From positions 124,001 to 188,000 of IMG/VR virus record IMGVR_UViG_3300049893_001984: a stretch of 64,000 nucleotides of DNA. One strand, 5' to 3'. Both the position numbers and the translations under genes were made by a program. The notes under the pieces are model-generated. The model did no database searches. It saw only the letters and a program-made list of their open reading frames with translations, and was not told the origin of the DNA. The stretch comes from a virus. Positions 15,307-24,542 of the stretch are shown here, in pieces (position 1 is the first letter of the stretch; each line of letters starts with the position of its first letter).

Positions 15307-16309
15307 ATATTAACTCCCATAGTCCCTCTCTGGTCATGGTCGCTGGATCTTCGCCTTTTGGCAAAGTAACGCAGTTGACCAGGCCATTGAAAGACGATGC
15401 CCTTATGTTTGAGGCTATTTGTTGCATGTCCTTCTGGGCGTCATCGTCCAGTACGATGATTATTGTCTTTCCATTCCAGGCTTCGAGACAATGCCCTTGC
15501 TGCATGCATGACATTGACTTACCAAGTAGAGCCACTGCACAGGGGCCTACCCGAAAGGCGTCAAACACGCCTTCTACAACAACCCCAACAGGGTAAGTCT
15601 TTGCCCGATCACCGTTGAACAACATCCGGCCTTTTGGCAATCCAGGCATAGTAAAGTATTTAGGCGTTGACCCCTCAGTAATGGCTCTAGCCTGCCAACC
15701 TACCTGCTTGCCTTGCCAGAAGGCTGGTACGACTATTCGATTAGAAGCAAGCCCATGAGGCGGAGGTGCGCTTATACAAAACTGCACCTGCCATACGTTC
15801 CATAGCTCCTCAACTGAGAACTTGCGCGCCTCTATGTACTTAACTGCAGGATGTGATGCATCCAAGTCAACTATAGGAACACATGTGCCCGGAAGAGGTG
15901 CTTCGTTGAATGATTGATAAGTTTCGGGAGATTCAATAATAATGCTCTCACCAAGACGAACGCCTCCTGAGGCGTACATCCTCAACTCATCCTCAAACCT
16001 AGACAGCTCCTGGCAGTTTTCATTGAAACAATGGATAAGCCATTTACCAAATGGCTTACCCTGCTCGTCAACTGTGTTCCACCTATAGCTGATGTACAGC
16101 CTGTACCTTTTGTCCCCACAATACGGGCAGCATACTCTGTACTGCTCTCCGTGTTGTGCTATCTGCTGTTTAGTCTTTCGCTCTCGCCCTACGGCGAAAG
16201 GGTCGTCAACGTTAGCTACGGTTAGTGCCTGCCCTTGGTTGGCGACCTTCACTTTCCCATTAAACCTACGGCTTAATGCTGAAAACAACTGTTGATTAAG
16301 TACGGCCAT
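15263..16309 (-). CDS. DnaG-type DNA primase
   Basis: Synthesises RNA primers for lagging-strand replication. An N-terminal zinc ribbon CCPYCGDKRYRLYIS ... CFNENC (residues ~59-98) is followed by the RNA polymerase core. The TOPRIM domain shows VVVEGVFDAF (catalytic Glu), ALLGKSMS and IIIVLDDDAQKDM (DxD metal ligands). 348 aa is short compared with bacterial DnaG because the helicase-binding domain is absent or reduced, as in many phage primases. The SD is AGGGGG. It lies 8 bases after the helicase gene and its end overlaps the polymerase start. Confidence 0.9.
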   Translation of the reverse strand: MAVLNQQLFSALSRRFNGKVKVANQGQALTVANVDDPFAVGRERKTKQQIAQHGEQYRVCCPYCGDKRYRLYISYRWNTVDEQGKPFGKWLIHCFNENCQELSRFEDELRMYASGGVRLGESIIIESPETYQSFNEAPLPGTCVPIVDLDASHPAVKYIEARKFSVEELWNVWQVQFCISAPPPHGLASNRIVVPAFWQGKQVGWQARAITEGSTPKYFTMPGLPKGRMLFNGDRAKTYPVGVVVEGVFDAFRVGPCAVALLGKSMSCMQQGHCLEAWNGKTIIIVLDDDAQKDMQQIASNIRASSFNGLVNCVTLPKGEDPATMTREGLWELIYESVRSALSPAVAK

Positions 16310-16317
16310 TGAACCCC

Positions 16318-17772
16318 CTACGTTTTAACTGGTTTGGGGAACGATTTAACACTATACCCAACCGGCTCGTCCTTGATGAGCGGAGATATAGATGAGCCTG
16401 GTATGGCATTAGGTCTATTCTTAGGCACAAGGTCACCAGTTCTCTTGTCCAGCGCGAGGTCCTCACTTGTGGCCTTGAATGTAGCTATAGCTCCATCAAG
16501 CTGAAGGACTTGCTTTACACCGCTTTCCATAGACCGGCCTTTGGTCATCATCACCTCGCAAGTCTTCTTCTCAGGATTGACAGTGGAGGCATGGAAAGTG
16601 CAATCAAAGTACCAGGCAAAAGACTTAAACTCTGCTGAGTCTCCTTGTGTCTTTGCCCCCTTCTTTCCAGCGGCTGCGGGCGTCAGCTGATGTGTGACAA
16701 GCCCCCAAGTGTTGGTCCGCATAGCCACGCCTTTAAGCTCGTAGCATAGCGCCTGGTAATACAGCCGATCTTCCTTGATGTTCTTGTACTTAGCCCTGAA
16801 TCTGCAGCGATTGGCCATGGGCAAGAACCAGTCAACAGCAAAGCCGCTGACTTTCTTTCCTTCCTTAGCAAGCTGCACAATAAGGCTTTCTATTTCGTCA
16901 GCTCCGCCGTCACCTACTTTGGTGGTCCCGGAGCAGTCGATGAAAATCAGTCGATCGCCGATGTCCGCAATGGCTTTCTTAAGCTTTGCTGCATCGGCTG
17001 GTTTTAGTGAATCCATGTCGCCAGCCTTCTCAATAGTGTTTCGAGTAAGGCCTGAGGCGCATGCATACACGGGTATCATGTACTCGTTGCTCGTGCTCTG
17101 TTCGTACGAGAAAACAACGAAGTACTTTTCAATCTTTGCTACGTTTATACCTATCTGGCAACACATGGTAGTCTTTCCACCGCCAGACGGTGCCACGTAA
17201 CCGTAGAGCTCACCTGGTCTAGTTCCGCCCCCTAGAAAATGGTCGAAGAACATTGTTCCAGTTGTCTCCCTTGGCTTAACGCCTAACATCAACGCCGATG
17301 AGTTAAAAGGCGTTACAAGTGATGTAGGCGCTTGTTTTATTGGTTCTGCTGCCTTCGCCAGCTCTATCAGGCGCTGAGCAGTCAAGTCTTGTGCCAACTG
17401 TGGCACAATCATTCGCTGGTAAAGGAAATCCTCCAACAACGAAATGCCGTACTCTGGGTTTAGGGACTCCGTAGGGTAATTTGAAAAACAGTTGTGCAAA
17501 AGCCTGTAGGTGTCTTCGATCTGGGCTTTTGTCAACGTAACACTGTTGTTGGTCCTGGCATCCAAATCAGTAATCAACAACGGAAGTTCTGGCATAGCCT
17601 TAAACTGGTCGTAGTAAGATTTTGTGCACAGCCATGCGAGAATAAATGGTATTTCTGCAGGGGAGTAGAAAGCTGTTATTGTCAGCTTATCAACAGCCTG
17701 CTTAAGGACGGCTGGGCACCTCATCAAGTGCACCATGAACGTTTCTAATTGTATTCGCGTGAACTGCTTCAT
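16318..17772 (-). CDS. DnaB-type replicative helicase
   Basis: Hexameric SF4 helicase that unwinds the fork and partners with the primase. The N-terminal ~150 residues are the helical collar. The RecA-like motor has Walker A VAPSGGGKTT (Lys ~200), the helicase motif FVVFSYEQSTSNEYM, Walker B region FAVDWFLPMANRC and LVTHQLTP. The C-terminal 50 residues are a proline-rich tail. ATG 17772 overlaps the upstream stop (TGATG) with AAAGGAG 5 bases away; the GTG one codon earlier is too close to the SD. Asp-Trp replaces the common Asp-Tyr/His of Walker B. Confidence 0.92.
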   Translation of the reverse strand: MKQFTRIQLETFMVHLMRCPAVLKQAVDKLTITAFYSPAEIPFILAWLCTKSYYDQFKAMPELPLLITDLDARTNNSVTLTKAQIEDTYRLLHNCFSNYPTESLNPEYGISLLEDFLYQRMIVPQLAQDLTAQRLIELAKAAEPIKQAPTSLVTPFNSSALMLGVKPRETTGTMFFDHFLGGGTRPGELYGYVAPSGGGKTTMCCQIGINVAKIEKYFVVFSYEQSTSNEYMIPVYACASGLTRNTIEKAGDMDSLKPADAAKLKKAIADIGDRLIFIDCSGTTKVGDGGADEIESLIVQLAKEGKKVSGFAVDWFLPMANRCRFRAKYKNIKEDRLYYQALCYELKGVAMRTNTWGLVTHQLTPAAAGKKGAKTQGDSAEFKSFAWYFDCTFHASTVNPEKKTCEVMMTKGRSMESGVKQVLQLDGAIATFKATSEDLALDKRTGDLVPKNRPNAIPGSSISPLIKDEPVGYSVKSFPKPVKT

Positions 17773-18323
17773 CACGGCTCCTTTGGAAGCATCTTTGCCA
17801 GATGCGTCCTGTACGCAGGCTCGAACATAAGCATTCTTCGAGCCGCGCTTTCAAATGTTTTTGCAACTGCAGTTAGTCCGCCGTCGCTCGCTACTGCAAA
17901 TCTAAATACAGCAGAAAGAGACGCGTCAGGATCCATTAAAATTTCTTCTAGTTTCTCGCCCCTACGCATCCTTCTTAAAACTTCCTGTGACTGCAAGCTG
18001 CAGAGAAGCTCTATCTCTTTTTCTCTTTCTGGTCTAGCTGCTAGGTACCGAGCAACTGTACTTGGGCTTGTCACCATCTGCTCATAAACGTTGTCACAAC
18101 TTTGACAGTAAAACTCAAAAGCGTACCTCATAAAACACCCAGGTTCGATCATGTTCTCAGCCAAAGTTCTGCCCAAGTCCCACCACAGCCTCTCACACTT
18201 CTTACCAGGGCCTTTATACGAAGGCTCGTAGGTCTGCCTTAAGTATGTGTAGGCTGTTTGAGCCGCCGATACGTAAACGGCTATCGTGGAGTCGTCCACG
18301 GTCGTATCTGTTTTATCTCCCAT
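17772..18323 (-). CDS. Hypothetical protein coupled to the helicase gene
   Basis: 183 aa, mostly helical, not recognised. Two CxxC/CxxxC-type positions (CFMRYAFEFYCQSCDN) may bind a metal. The middle carries a charged helix (RPEREKEIELLCSLQSQEVLRRMRRGEKLEE). It lies directly upstream of the helicase with a TGATG overlap, the usual place for a helicase loader in phage genomes, but there is no P-loop and no sequence match, so loader is only a contextual guess. AGGA lies 7 bases before ATG 18323. Confidence 0.65.
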   Translation of the reverse strand: MGDKTDTTVDDSTIAVYVSAAQTAYTYLRQTYEPSYKGPGKKCERLWWDLGRTLAENMIEPGCFMRYAFEFYCQSCDNVYEQMVTSPSTVARYLAARPEREKEIELLCSLQSQEVLRRMRRGEKLEEILMDPDASLSAVFRFAVASDGGLTAVAKTFESAARRMLMFEPAYRTHLAKMLPKEP

Positions 18324-19723
18324 CCCTTTTTCCTGTAGAAGGCCATACGCTGTCTGGCTCTTCGCTCCAAGCCTTGATCGTGCTCGTCCAGGAAATCATA
18401 CATGATTCCAATTGTTTTGCCTGGATAAGCGCGACAGACACGCCCTGGTATCTGTGTGCAAGCTATAGGGTTCGTCTGCCCTCCTGCATTTATGAGTACC
18501 TGAAGTTGTGGAAAATCAACCCCGGTTGACCACAGTGAGGTGGCGATCGCTCGCCTCAGCTCACCACTCTGAAATGAGTCGTGTAGCTGTATCCGCCTTT
18601 TGGTTGTAATCGGATGAACACCGCGCTGTATGTAACCCTTTCGCTCTGCGTTAATTCTGAGCGCTGGTTCCATGTTGCCGTAGACAAGTTCAAAATCCGG
18701 TAAGTGCTTTGCTATCTCTATGACGTGCTCAACTTTTTCCACCAAAATAAGTATCTGCACATCCTTACCAAACTCAGCCTTCGCTTCCGTAACAGCGTCA
18801 ACAATCATCCCATTACGGTCTGTGTTTCTCCATATGCCATTTCTCTTTATGGAGATTGGTGTTACGTTTTGAATCCTCTGCGCATCCCTCATGCTAAGCA
18901 TTCGTACCTCAATAGGTACAATCGCCCCAGTTTCTTGCACCTCTGCGTATGACACCTCAACTAAACGAGGGCCAAACATGGCCATTATTTCTATGTCAGC
19001 CTTGTCTCCCCTTCCGAATGGCGAGGCGCTAAACCCAAACCTTCTTGCTTTCTTTAGATAGGCCATTGCGTCTGCTGGCGTTCTAGACGCACTCCTGTGT
19101 ACTTCGTCGTAGATGAATATGTCGCAGTTCTCAAGATCGCATTTCATCAACGACTTATCAACAGCGCACGTTATGCGCCTGCCTGTTTCGTTTTTCCCTC
19201 CGCCGACCATTCCAACAGCCTGGTTAGGGAAAATCTCTGAAAGCTTATCGTAAAAATCCCTGACAATTTCGGTGCTGTAACATGTGATTATTATCTTGGC
19301 TTCTCGCCACATGTTACATATCTGCTTTATTATGAAAGACTTCCCGGCACCGGTGGGGGCCTCAAATACGCCGCCGAATTCAGCTGCGGCTATGTTTGCC
19401 ACGAGCTCAATCTGATGTTCGTCACGAAGAACGTGCATCTGACTAAGATCAGGGTCAGAAAGTCTGTAGCTCCTGCAGTCAGTTTCAGTTACTACATTTC
19501 CTGCCGCTTGAAGTTCGTCTATGACGAGGTCTCTAAGTCCAGCAGGCACAACAAGATGTCCGTCTTCTTCGCGGAAGAGGCGAAAAGTTACGTACTCCAC
19601 GTCCTGTTGCCTGCCTCCTGTTTGCACTCGCCTTTCGTATGTTAGCGTGTCCTTAAGTACGTCAAGACACGAAGGTTCAATGTGGATCAGGTGATGATCC
19701 ACTCTTGAAACAATCACTTTCAT
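18281..19723 (-). CDS. SF2 DNA helicase, UvsW/DEAD-like
   Basis: ATP-dependent helicase of the DExH type, probably acting on recombination or stalled-fork intermediates as T4 UvsW does. Motif I APTGAGKS (122-129), motif II DEVH (FIYDEVHRS), motif III FSASP, and motif VI QIPGRVCRAYPG are all intact, so two RecA folds are present. The N-terminal ~95 residues are an accessory domain. The SD is AGAGG before ATG 19723. The end overlaps the following gene by 43 bases. Confidence 0.88.
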   Translation of the reverse strand: MKVIVSRVDHHLIHIEPSCLDVLKDTLTYERRVQTGGRQQDVEYVTFRLFREEDGHLVVPAGLRDLVIDELQAAGNVVTETDCRSYRLSDPDLSQMHVLRDEHQIELVANIAAAEFGGVFEAPTGAGKSFIIKQICNMWREAKIIITCYSTEIVRDFYDKLSEIFPNQAVGMVGGGKNETGRRITCAVDKSLMKCDLENCDIFIYDEVHRSASRTPADAMAYLKKARRFGFSASPFGRGDKADIEIMAMFGPRLVEVSYAEVQETGAIVPIEVRMLSMRDAQRIQNVTPISIKRNGIWRNTDRNGMIVDAVTEAKAEFGKDVQILILVEKVEHVIEIAKHLPDFELVYGNMEPALRINAERKGYIQRGVHPITTKRRIQLHDSFQSGELRRAIATSLWSTGVDFPQLQVLINAGGQTNPIACTQIPGRVCRAYPGKTIGIMYDFLDEHDQGLERRARQRMAFYRKKGWEIKQIRPWTTPR

Positions 19724-19740
19724 TTTTCTACCTCTGCTAA

Positions 19741-20052
19741 TTAAACAAGTGCTGCCAAAATTATCCGCATCAAGAACTTAAAAGCTAACTCTTTAGTAAG
19801 CGCTATTGTGTCCAGTTTTCCTATTACAGCATTACGCGCGCCAGATAGCACTTCATTCTCTAGTTTATCTCTTTCTTCCTGGGTCATGTGAACGTACATC
19901 AGCATGTCAATTCGCGGCCAATTCTTATTAAGGAAATGTTTTATGAAGCCCTCGAAAACATGCTGGGCAGCTCTGCCTAGAGCGGGCAAATAAGGCTTAA
20001 CTGCCTCCAGTACGACCTTTTCACTCTCGTTAAGACCTTTTATCTCTTTCAC
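19741..20052 (-). CDS. Hypothetical protein, 103 aa
   Basis: Not recognised. Largely helical, with a hydrophobic C-terminal helix (ELAFKFLMRIILAALV) that could lie in or on a membrane or pack in an oligomer. The start is GTG 20052 with GGAG about 11 bases upstream. It lies between the initiator-type tRNA and the SF2 helicase. Confidence 0.5.
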   Translation of the reverse strand: MKEIKGLNESEKVVLEAVKPYLPALGRAAQHVFEGFIKHFLNKNWPRIDMLMYVHMTQEERDKLENEVLSGARNAVIGKLDTIALTKELAFKFLMRIILAALV

Positions 20053-20069
20053 TATTCAACATCTCCAAT

Positions 20070-20146
20070 TGGTAGCGAGGGTGGGATTTGAACCCACGAC
20101 TTCCAGGGTATGAACCTGGCGATCTACCAGACTGATCTACCTCGCG
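20070..20146 (-). tRNA. tRNA-fMet-like (CAU), 77 nt with encoded CCA
   Basis: A full cloverleaf: acceptor CGCGAGG / CCTCGCT, D arm GATC-AGTCTGGTA-GATC, anticodon arm CCAGG-TTCATAC-CCTGG, variable AAGTC, T arm GTGGG-TTCAAAT-CCCAC, then ACCA. Three initiator features stand out: the 1-72 pair is unpaired (C-U; C-A in E. coli), the 11-24 pair is A-U, and the D loop matches that of tRNA-fMet. The anticodon stem has two rather than three consecutive G-C pairs next to the loop. CCA is encoded. The alternatives, elongator Met or Ile2, are less likely because both have a paired acceptor end. Confidence 0.9.
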
Positions 20147-20153
20147 CCATTGT

Positions 20154-20189
20154 TGGCCTGGCTACGCCGTCTCAGACGTAGCCAGGCCA
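20154..20189 (-). other. Strong hairpin upstream of the tRNA
   Basis: A perfect 13-bp stem TGGCCTGGCTACG / CGTAGCCAGGCCA with a 10-base loop, lying between the lipoprotein gene and the tRNA. No U-tract follows on either strand, so a processing signal or a factor-dependent terminator fits better than an intrinsic terminator. Confidence 0.6.
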
Positions 20190-20193
20190 TGCC

Positions 20194-20550
20194 TTATTCC
20201 ATCGGGGGAGAGCCAGATACTTTGACACAACCTTGAGGCACATTTGGTTGTGTCGTCATATTGTACCCGGACATCTCCAGTTTCACACGGGCTTTTACCC
20301 CAGCGGACGGCTCTTGTCCAAACACATAATCAACAGCCAGTTGTGTGAAACTCGGGGCGGTATTGAAATACCGTTCCGCAATTTCCACTTTTTCCGCATC
20401 GGTTTTGGCTGCCTTGAACTCGTCGGCGGCGGTTGTAGTTTTGACGTTGAAGAAGCTAACGGCTCTCTTCACGCGATCGTCAGTACATCCAGCCAGCCCC
20501 GCAACAACGAACATAACAACCAAAATACCCGTCGTCAACTTCTTCATCAT
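20194..20550 (-). CDS. Small lipoprotein, 118 aa
   Basis: A type II signal peptide is clear: MMKKLTT, a hydrophobic core ILVVMFVVAG, then lipobox LAGC (Cys ~22). The mature protein is about 96 residues, soluble and helical, with one more cysteine near the end. It is therefore predicted to be an envelope lipoprotein in a Gram-negative host. Candidate roles are superinfection exclusion or lysis, but nothing in the sequence decides. SD GAGGGG. It lies just downstream of the SbcC gene. Confidence 0.75.
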   Translation of the reverse strand: MMKKLTTGILVVMFVVAGLAGCTDDRVKRAVSFFNVKTTTAADEFKAAKTDAEKVEIAERYFNTAPSFTQLAVDYVFGQEPSAGVKARVKLEMSGYNMTTQPNVPQGCVKVSGSPPME

Positions 20551-20565
20551 TTGCCCCTCTGTGGT

Positions 20566-22665
20566 TTAAAGCGTTATCACCTGGTCACAAACGGACGCCA
20601 ACCTCGGCTCGTGTGTAACCACAATTAACTGCAGGCCAGCAGAACGGCTGTACCCCCTCACCGATTCCAGTACACCACACACATTTTCAACGTTGTCGTG
20701 ATCTAGAAAAGTGGTTGGCTCATCCAGGACCATCAGACCAAAATGGCCAACAAACATCTGGTACACCGCGAAACGGAAGGCAAGACCAAGCATTACTTTC
20801 TGCCCTCCGCTTAACCTTTCTGCTGCTTCCTCAAAGCCACCCGGCAAAATACACTTTACGGAAAAGTCTTCCTGAAACGCAGCTACAAACGGCGATGAAA
20901 ACTTTTCCAAGTAATGTGCCAGGTGCACATTTAAGGCTTTTATGTATGACTGTGAGACAAGTCTCGGCAACTGGTCTCTATGCAGAAGTGACTTGGCGCC
21001 TTCAAGAAGATTTCGATACCTCTTCTTGCTGTCTAGCGCCTGCTCTTCGTATTTTAATTTATCTATAGCCAGCTGGTACTGCTCAATCTGTTTCGTGAGC
21101 AGTTCGCACTTTCCCTCTAAGGATGAAATTATAGCCGAGAACTGCCCCCAGTCGGAAACAATTGCTTTGGCATTTTCAAACTCGGAGTGTGACATAACCT
21201 CTTTCTGGCTGGCTATTTGAGCTTTAAGATATTCTTGCGAGTCTTTTCTGTGCCCTTCGTGGAACTTGAGCTTATTGGTTGCCACCTCGAATGCGTTGGC
21301 AACCTTATTTCGTGTCTGCTCAAAGGTGTTGAATGCCTCCAGTACGTTTTTGCACTGTTCAATCACCTCATTGCTGACTGGCATTACATCAGCCAGTTGC
21401 TCAAATTCCTCCATTATGTGAACGCAGTCTTTTTCTGCGTTCTTGCAGTCACTCTCCCACTTTGAATAAAGCCTAGTGTGCGAGGAGAGTTCAGATTCCA
21501 TTCTATCCATCTCTGCCTTCATGGTAGTGCCCATCGGCTCCAGAAGCTTCACTTCAGATAAGTGTTTATCAATGTGAAGTGGGCTCAGCTCCTGTTGACA
21601 CGTTGGGCAAGTATGATCTTTTTCAGCGGCAGCCATAACTTTTCTGCTTATGGCTAGGCGGCTGGAAATCTCCATATACTTATCTACCAATGCTGAGAGA
21701 TCTTTCTTTGTCACGGAGCAGGTGGGGGGAGGGGTGCCGAGGACGCTCTCCGCAACCTGCAGACGTGCAAAGAGGTCTTCTTTGCGCTTATACTTTTTGT
21801 TTGTTTCTTCGGCCCGAGAAATTATGTTTCTAGCTTCTCCAGCTTTAAAGCAGAAGTCTTCCATTTCCAACTCGTAATCGGCCAGGGTGTTGCTTAGATC
21901 TTTCATTTCAGCTTTGATCTCAGCAATTGCCAATTCATCTTTTCTTATGGACTCAGTCAAATTCTCGATGCTTGATCTCGTGGATTCGTTTTTAAGGTAC
22001 TCTTGGATTTTCAGGTTAAGGTGTTCAATCTCTGTGTGGCTGCGCTTTGTCCCAAGTTTTGCCAGTGTGCTCTCGGCCTCTCTCAGACTCTCTTGTGCCT
22101 CTTTTTGCTGTTTTACCAGCGTCTCTATTGTTGCCGCCTGACTACCAATAATAATCGTGCTTATTTCTTCAGACAGTGCCTCACGTATACCCTCAGTACG
22201 GTCAAGTCCAAACAAAAGCTGCAATGCCTCTTTTCTGTCGGATGCTCTCTGGAAGATGATCTGCTCAATCGCTCCCTGTTGCACAAATATCTGCCGCTTA
22301 AGTGTATCCGGTGTGACTCCTATGAGTTCTGACATGTGTTGCTCAATTTCCGTCGCAGTGTTCCACTCCTGTTCACCGTAGGTCATCTTACCTTTAGCGG
22401 ATGCAAGCGACCTCCGTATGTACCCATCATGACCGTTACTGTGAAACCAGAGCTCAATGGTGCCTTTGGTCTCACCTCGGGTAAGATCGTCTTCCTTCTT
22501 ACCGATATTACCTGTCTCACCTGTCAAAGCCCTATAGATAGCCTTGGTCAGGTTGCTTTTGCCCTTGCCGTTAGCTCCTAGAATGCCGACGACGCCAGGG
22601 TTGAACTGGATGTCGAGATTCTTGTGCTGACAGAAGTTGTTGAGCTTTAAGGCTTTAATTCTCAC
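20566..22665 (-). CDS. sbcC: SbcC/Rad50-like recombination ATPase (T4 gp46 type)
   Basis: ATPase subunit of an SbcCD/Mre11-Rad50-type nuclease that processes DNA ends for recombination-dependent replication. Walker A LGANGKGKSN (29-38), the Q-loop segment FVQQGAIEQI, a long coiled coil broken by the zinc hook CPTC with QQELS after it, ABC signature RLSGGQK, and Walker B LMVLDEPTTFLD followed by THEP. 699 aa is between T4 gp46 and bacterial SbcC. The GTG start at 22665 overlaps the nuclease stop (GTGA), coupling the two subunits. Confidence 0.93.
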   Translation of the reverse strand: MRIKALKLNNFCQHKNLDIQFNPGVVGILGANGKGKSNLTKAIYRALTGETGNIGKKEDDLTRGETKGTIELWFHSNGHDGYIRRSLASAKGKMTYGEQEWNTATEIEQHMSELIGVTPDTLKRQIFVQQGAIEQIIFQRASDRKEALQLLFGLDRTEGIREALSEEISTIIIGSQAATIETLVKQQKEAQESLREAESTLAKLGTKRSHTEIEHLNLKIQEYLKNESTRSSIENLTESIRKDELAIAEIKAEMKDLSNTLADYELEMEDFCFKAGEARNIISRAEETNKKYKRKEDLFARLQVAESVLGTPPPTCSVTKKDLSALVDKYMEISSRLAISRKVMAAAEKDHTCPTCQQELSPLHIDKHLSEVKLLEPMGTTMKAEMDRMESELSSHTRLYSKWESDCKNAEKDCVHIMEEFEQLADVMPVSNEVIEQCKNVLEAFNTFEQTRNKVANAFEVATNKLKFHEGHRKDSQEYLKAQIASQKEVMSHSEFENAKAIVSDWGQFSAIISSLEGKCELLTKQIEQYQLAIDKLKYEEQALDSKKRYRNLLEGAKSLLHRDQLPRLVSQSYIKALNVHLAHYLEKFSSPFVAAFQEDFSVKCILPGGFEEAAERLSGGQKVMLGLAFRFAVYQMFVGHFGLMVLDEPTTFLDHDNVENVCGVLESVRGYSRSAGLQLIVVTHEPRLASVCDQVITL

Positions 22666-23825
22666 AGCAGGGGCACCTCGATGACGTGTTGTTTCCTCAC
22701 AGATTCGATCACGGATCTGGCGTGACCACCTTTCAACAAACTAAGGACAAAGGAATGAAGCGCTGGGTCTTTTTCCCTGGGTAGAAGTTGCCCCAAGCAC
22801 TGTTCCATGGTCTGGTGGGAAACCTTGGCAATAGCACCCATGTCAGGAAGTTCGCTCTCCAGGACAGTGGGTTTAAACATGAAATGAAGATTCCCCCCTA
22901 TTGCTTTAAATGCATCCTGCACCTTCTGTATCGTTGCTTTGAATTTAACGACGATCAAAGAGTGCGGAGGCATGTTCTTGGCTTCGGCAATTGCCTGCTC
23001 CAACTCTGCATCACTTTGGATATTGAACATCTTGAACGGGCGGGTGTTTAGCTTAACCCTTTCCAAGACTATCTTGCGGTTTTTAGCGTCCCCAGAGATG
23101 TCAATCACGACAAAGCTCTTATCTGGGACTTCGTCTACTGACTGCATGGCGATGGATCCGGTGTATTCAACAATGGTTGTCTCACCGTTATTATGCTTTA
23201 CAGTCTTAGACCAAGGTGCGTGGTAATCACCAAGCATTACCAGCTTTACGTGTGAAGGAACCCAGGCTGGATCAAAGTCCCAGTTGCTGTGTCCTTCAAT
23301 TTCCGGCACAGTGCCGCGAGCCATCTGGTGTAAGAACAAAATGCTCACGTCTTCGGGTATAGCTTTTATTCGTGCTTCGAGTTCGTCTGCCGGTAAGTTG
23401 TCAAAGCAGATAAACTTTAAAGCGTGATCATTGCTGTAATACATCTCCTGAATTTCGTTGTGAACCCATCCAACGCTGGGGGCTATGCTTGTCCAGGGAA
23501 CAACGACAGGCCTAGGCTTACCCTTATCATCAGGAAGAAGTACTGATCGAACACGACCGTGCTGGCCTTGTATGGCCATTGTTCTGACGGATGCATCATC
23601 AAGCCGTTTCATCTCGTCAATATAAAACTTTGCGGCATCAGACGGTGGTTCTGCATCAAAAACATCACCGATTAACACCAAACAATCTACAGCGTTGGCC
23701 TTGTCAACGCAGTAGTCAACAATCTGTTTGGCTGAGCTGTATGCGTCACCGCAAACTTCGGGATATGATTTCCAGGCACATGTGGCTAAGTGCCAGTCTC
23801 CGGATACGGCTATCCGCAAAGACAT
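22662..23825 (-). CDS. sbcD: SbcD/Mre11-like nuclease (T4 gp47 type)
   Basis: Metallophosphoesterase subunit partnering the SbcC-like ATPase. Metal-ligand motifs in order: GDWHL (near the N-terminus), IGDVFD, QGQHG where Mre11 has GNHD, FLHQMARG, and LGDYHAPW. The Asn-to-Gln change in the third motif and loss of its Asp are unusual and could alter nuclease activity. ATG 23825 (MSLRIAVSG) has GGAGG at good spacing and directly follows the upstream stop (TAAGATG); the longer frame is rejected. 387 aa is normal for the family. Confidence 0.9.
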   Translation of the reverse strand: MSLRIAVSGDWHLATCAWKSYPEVCGDAYSSAKQIVDYCVDKANAVDCLVLIGDVFDAEPPSDAAKFYIDEMKRLDDASVRTMAIQGQHGRVRSVLLPDDKGKPRPVVVPWTSIAPSVGWVHNEIQEMYYSNDHALKFICFDNLPADELEARIKAIPEDVSILFLHQMARGTVPEIEGHSNWDFDPAWVPSHVKLVMLGDYHAPWSKTVKHNNGETTIVEYTGSIAMQSVDEVPDKSFVVIDISGDAKNRKIVLERVKLNTRPFKMFNIQSDAELEQAIAEAKNMPPHSLIVVKFKATIQKVQDAFKAIGGNLHFMFKPTVLESELPDMGAIAKVSHQTMEQCLGQLLPREKDPALHSFVLSLLKGGHARSVIESVRKQHVIEVPLL

Positions 23826-23826
23826 C

Positions 23827-24402
23827 TTACCTCCGTTTCGTCGCCCTCTTATTAACGGGCGAATGGTTTTCACGAGCCTCACGCCATCCCTGCAAGAACA
23901 GGTATGGTAACGGATCCATCACGGGTTGAGATGCACACAGGTTTTCAGGTCCGCGCTCCATATAAGCGTCGGGCTCTGATGAGTCCAAATAGATCCATGT
24001 GTTGTTCGCATGGTTCCACCTTGACATTCCCGTTATGTATATTGCTTGCCGACCGTACTGGTCGAGTTTCATGGGTTTCTGTGAGATGTCGATCACATAC
24101 CCATCTTTAACTTCATTTACATTAGCGAGGATTGCCATGTAAATGAAATCTATCTCTGCGAGGTCCGAGTCTCCGAAGAACCGCTTGCCTACGGTTTTGG
24201 CTATAGACTCGCGGGCTGCCGTATCCTGGGTCTCCAGGCGTAGAAGTTTTATCTCAACTAGTTTGTCTTCTGCCTTTTTGTCACGGCCGAACACAAAGAT
24301 AGTCGGTACAAAATCCTCCACCCCATTGTGGATAGCGGCTTCATACTGCTCCGTGAGGTGGAGTAGTATGTTGTCGAAACTGCTTTCCTCTTCTCGTGCC
24401 AT
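23827..24402 (-). CDS. Hypothetical protein upstream of SbcD
   Basis: 191 aa, not recognised. Soluble alpha/beta with no cysteine motif. The tail is strongly basic (REARENHSPVNKRATKRR), suggesting nucleic-acid or partner contact. Near-adjacent spacing to the SbcD-like gene and an upstream terminator make it the first gene of the sbcDC operon. AAGGG lies 8 bases before ATG 24402. Confidence 0.6.
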   Translation of the reverse strand: MAREEESSFDNILLHLTEQYEAAIHNGVEDFVPTIFVFGRDKKAEDKLVEIKLLRLETQDTAARESIAKTVGKRFFGDSDLAEIDFIYMAILANVNEVKDGYVIDISQKPMKLDQYGRQAIYITGMSRWNHANNTWIYLDSSEPDAYMERGPENLCASQPVMDPLPYLFLQGWREARENHSPVNKRATKRR

Positions 24403-24480
24403 GGCGTTACCCTTGTCTTCCTTCTCGGAGCATAGACTTTACGTAACCTTCACGCTCCGTTAATTATATACACAAGAGCA

Positions 24481-24512
24481 AGAAGGCTGAGGTTATTCTG
24501 CCTCAGCCTTCT
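24481..24512 (-). terminator. Rho-independent terminator
   Basis: A 12-bp perfect stem AGAAGGCTGAGG / CCTCAGCCTTCT with an 8-base loop, followed on the minus strand by TTGCTCTTG. It ends the nucleotide-metabolism transcript before the sbcDC operon. A TATATAAT box just downstream (minus strand, near 24465) may be part of the next promoter, but no good -35 is present. Confidence 0.7.
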
Positions 24513-24542
24513 AAAATCGCCATTAAGTTAATAAAAATTTTA

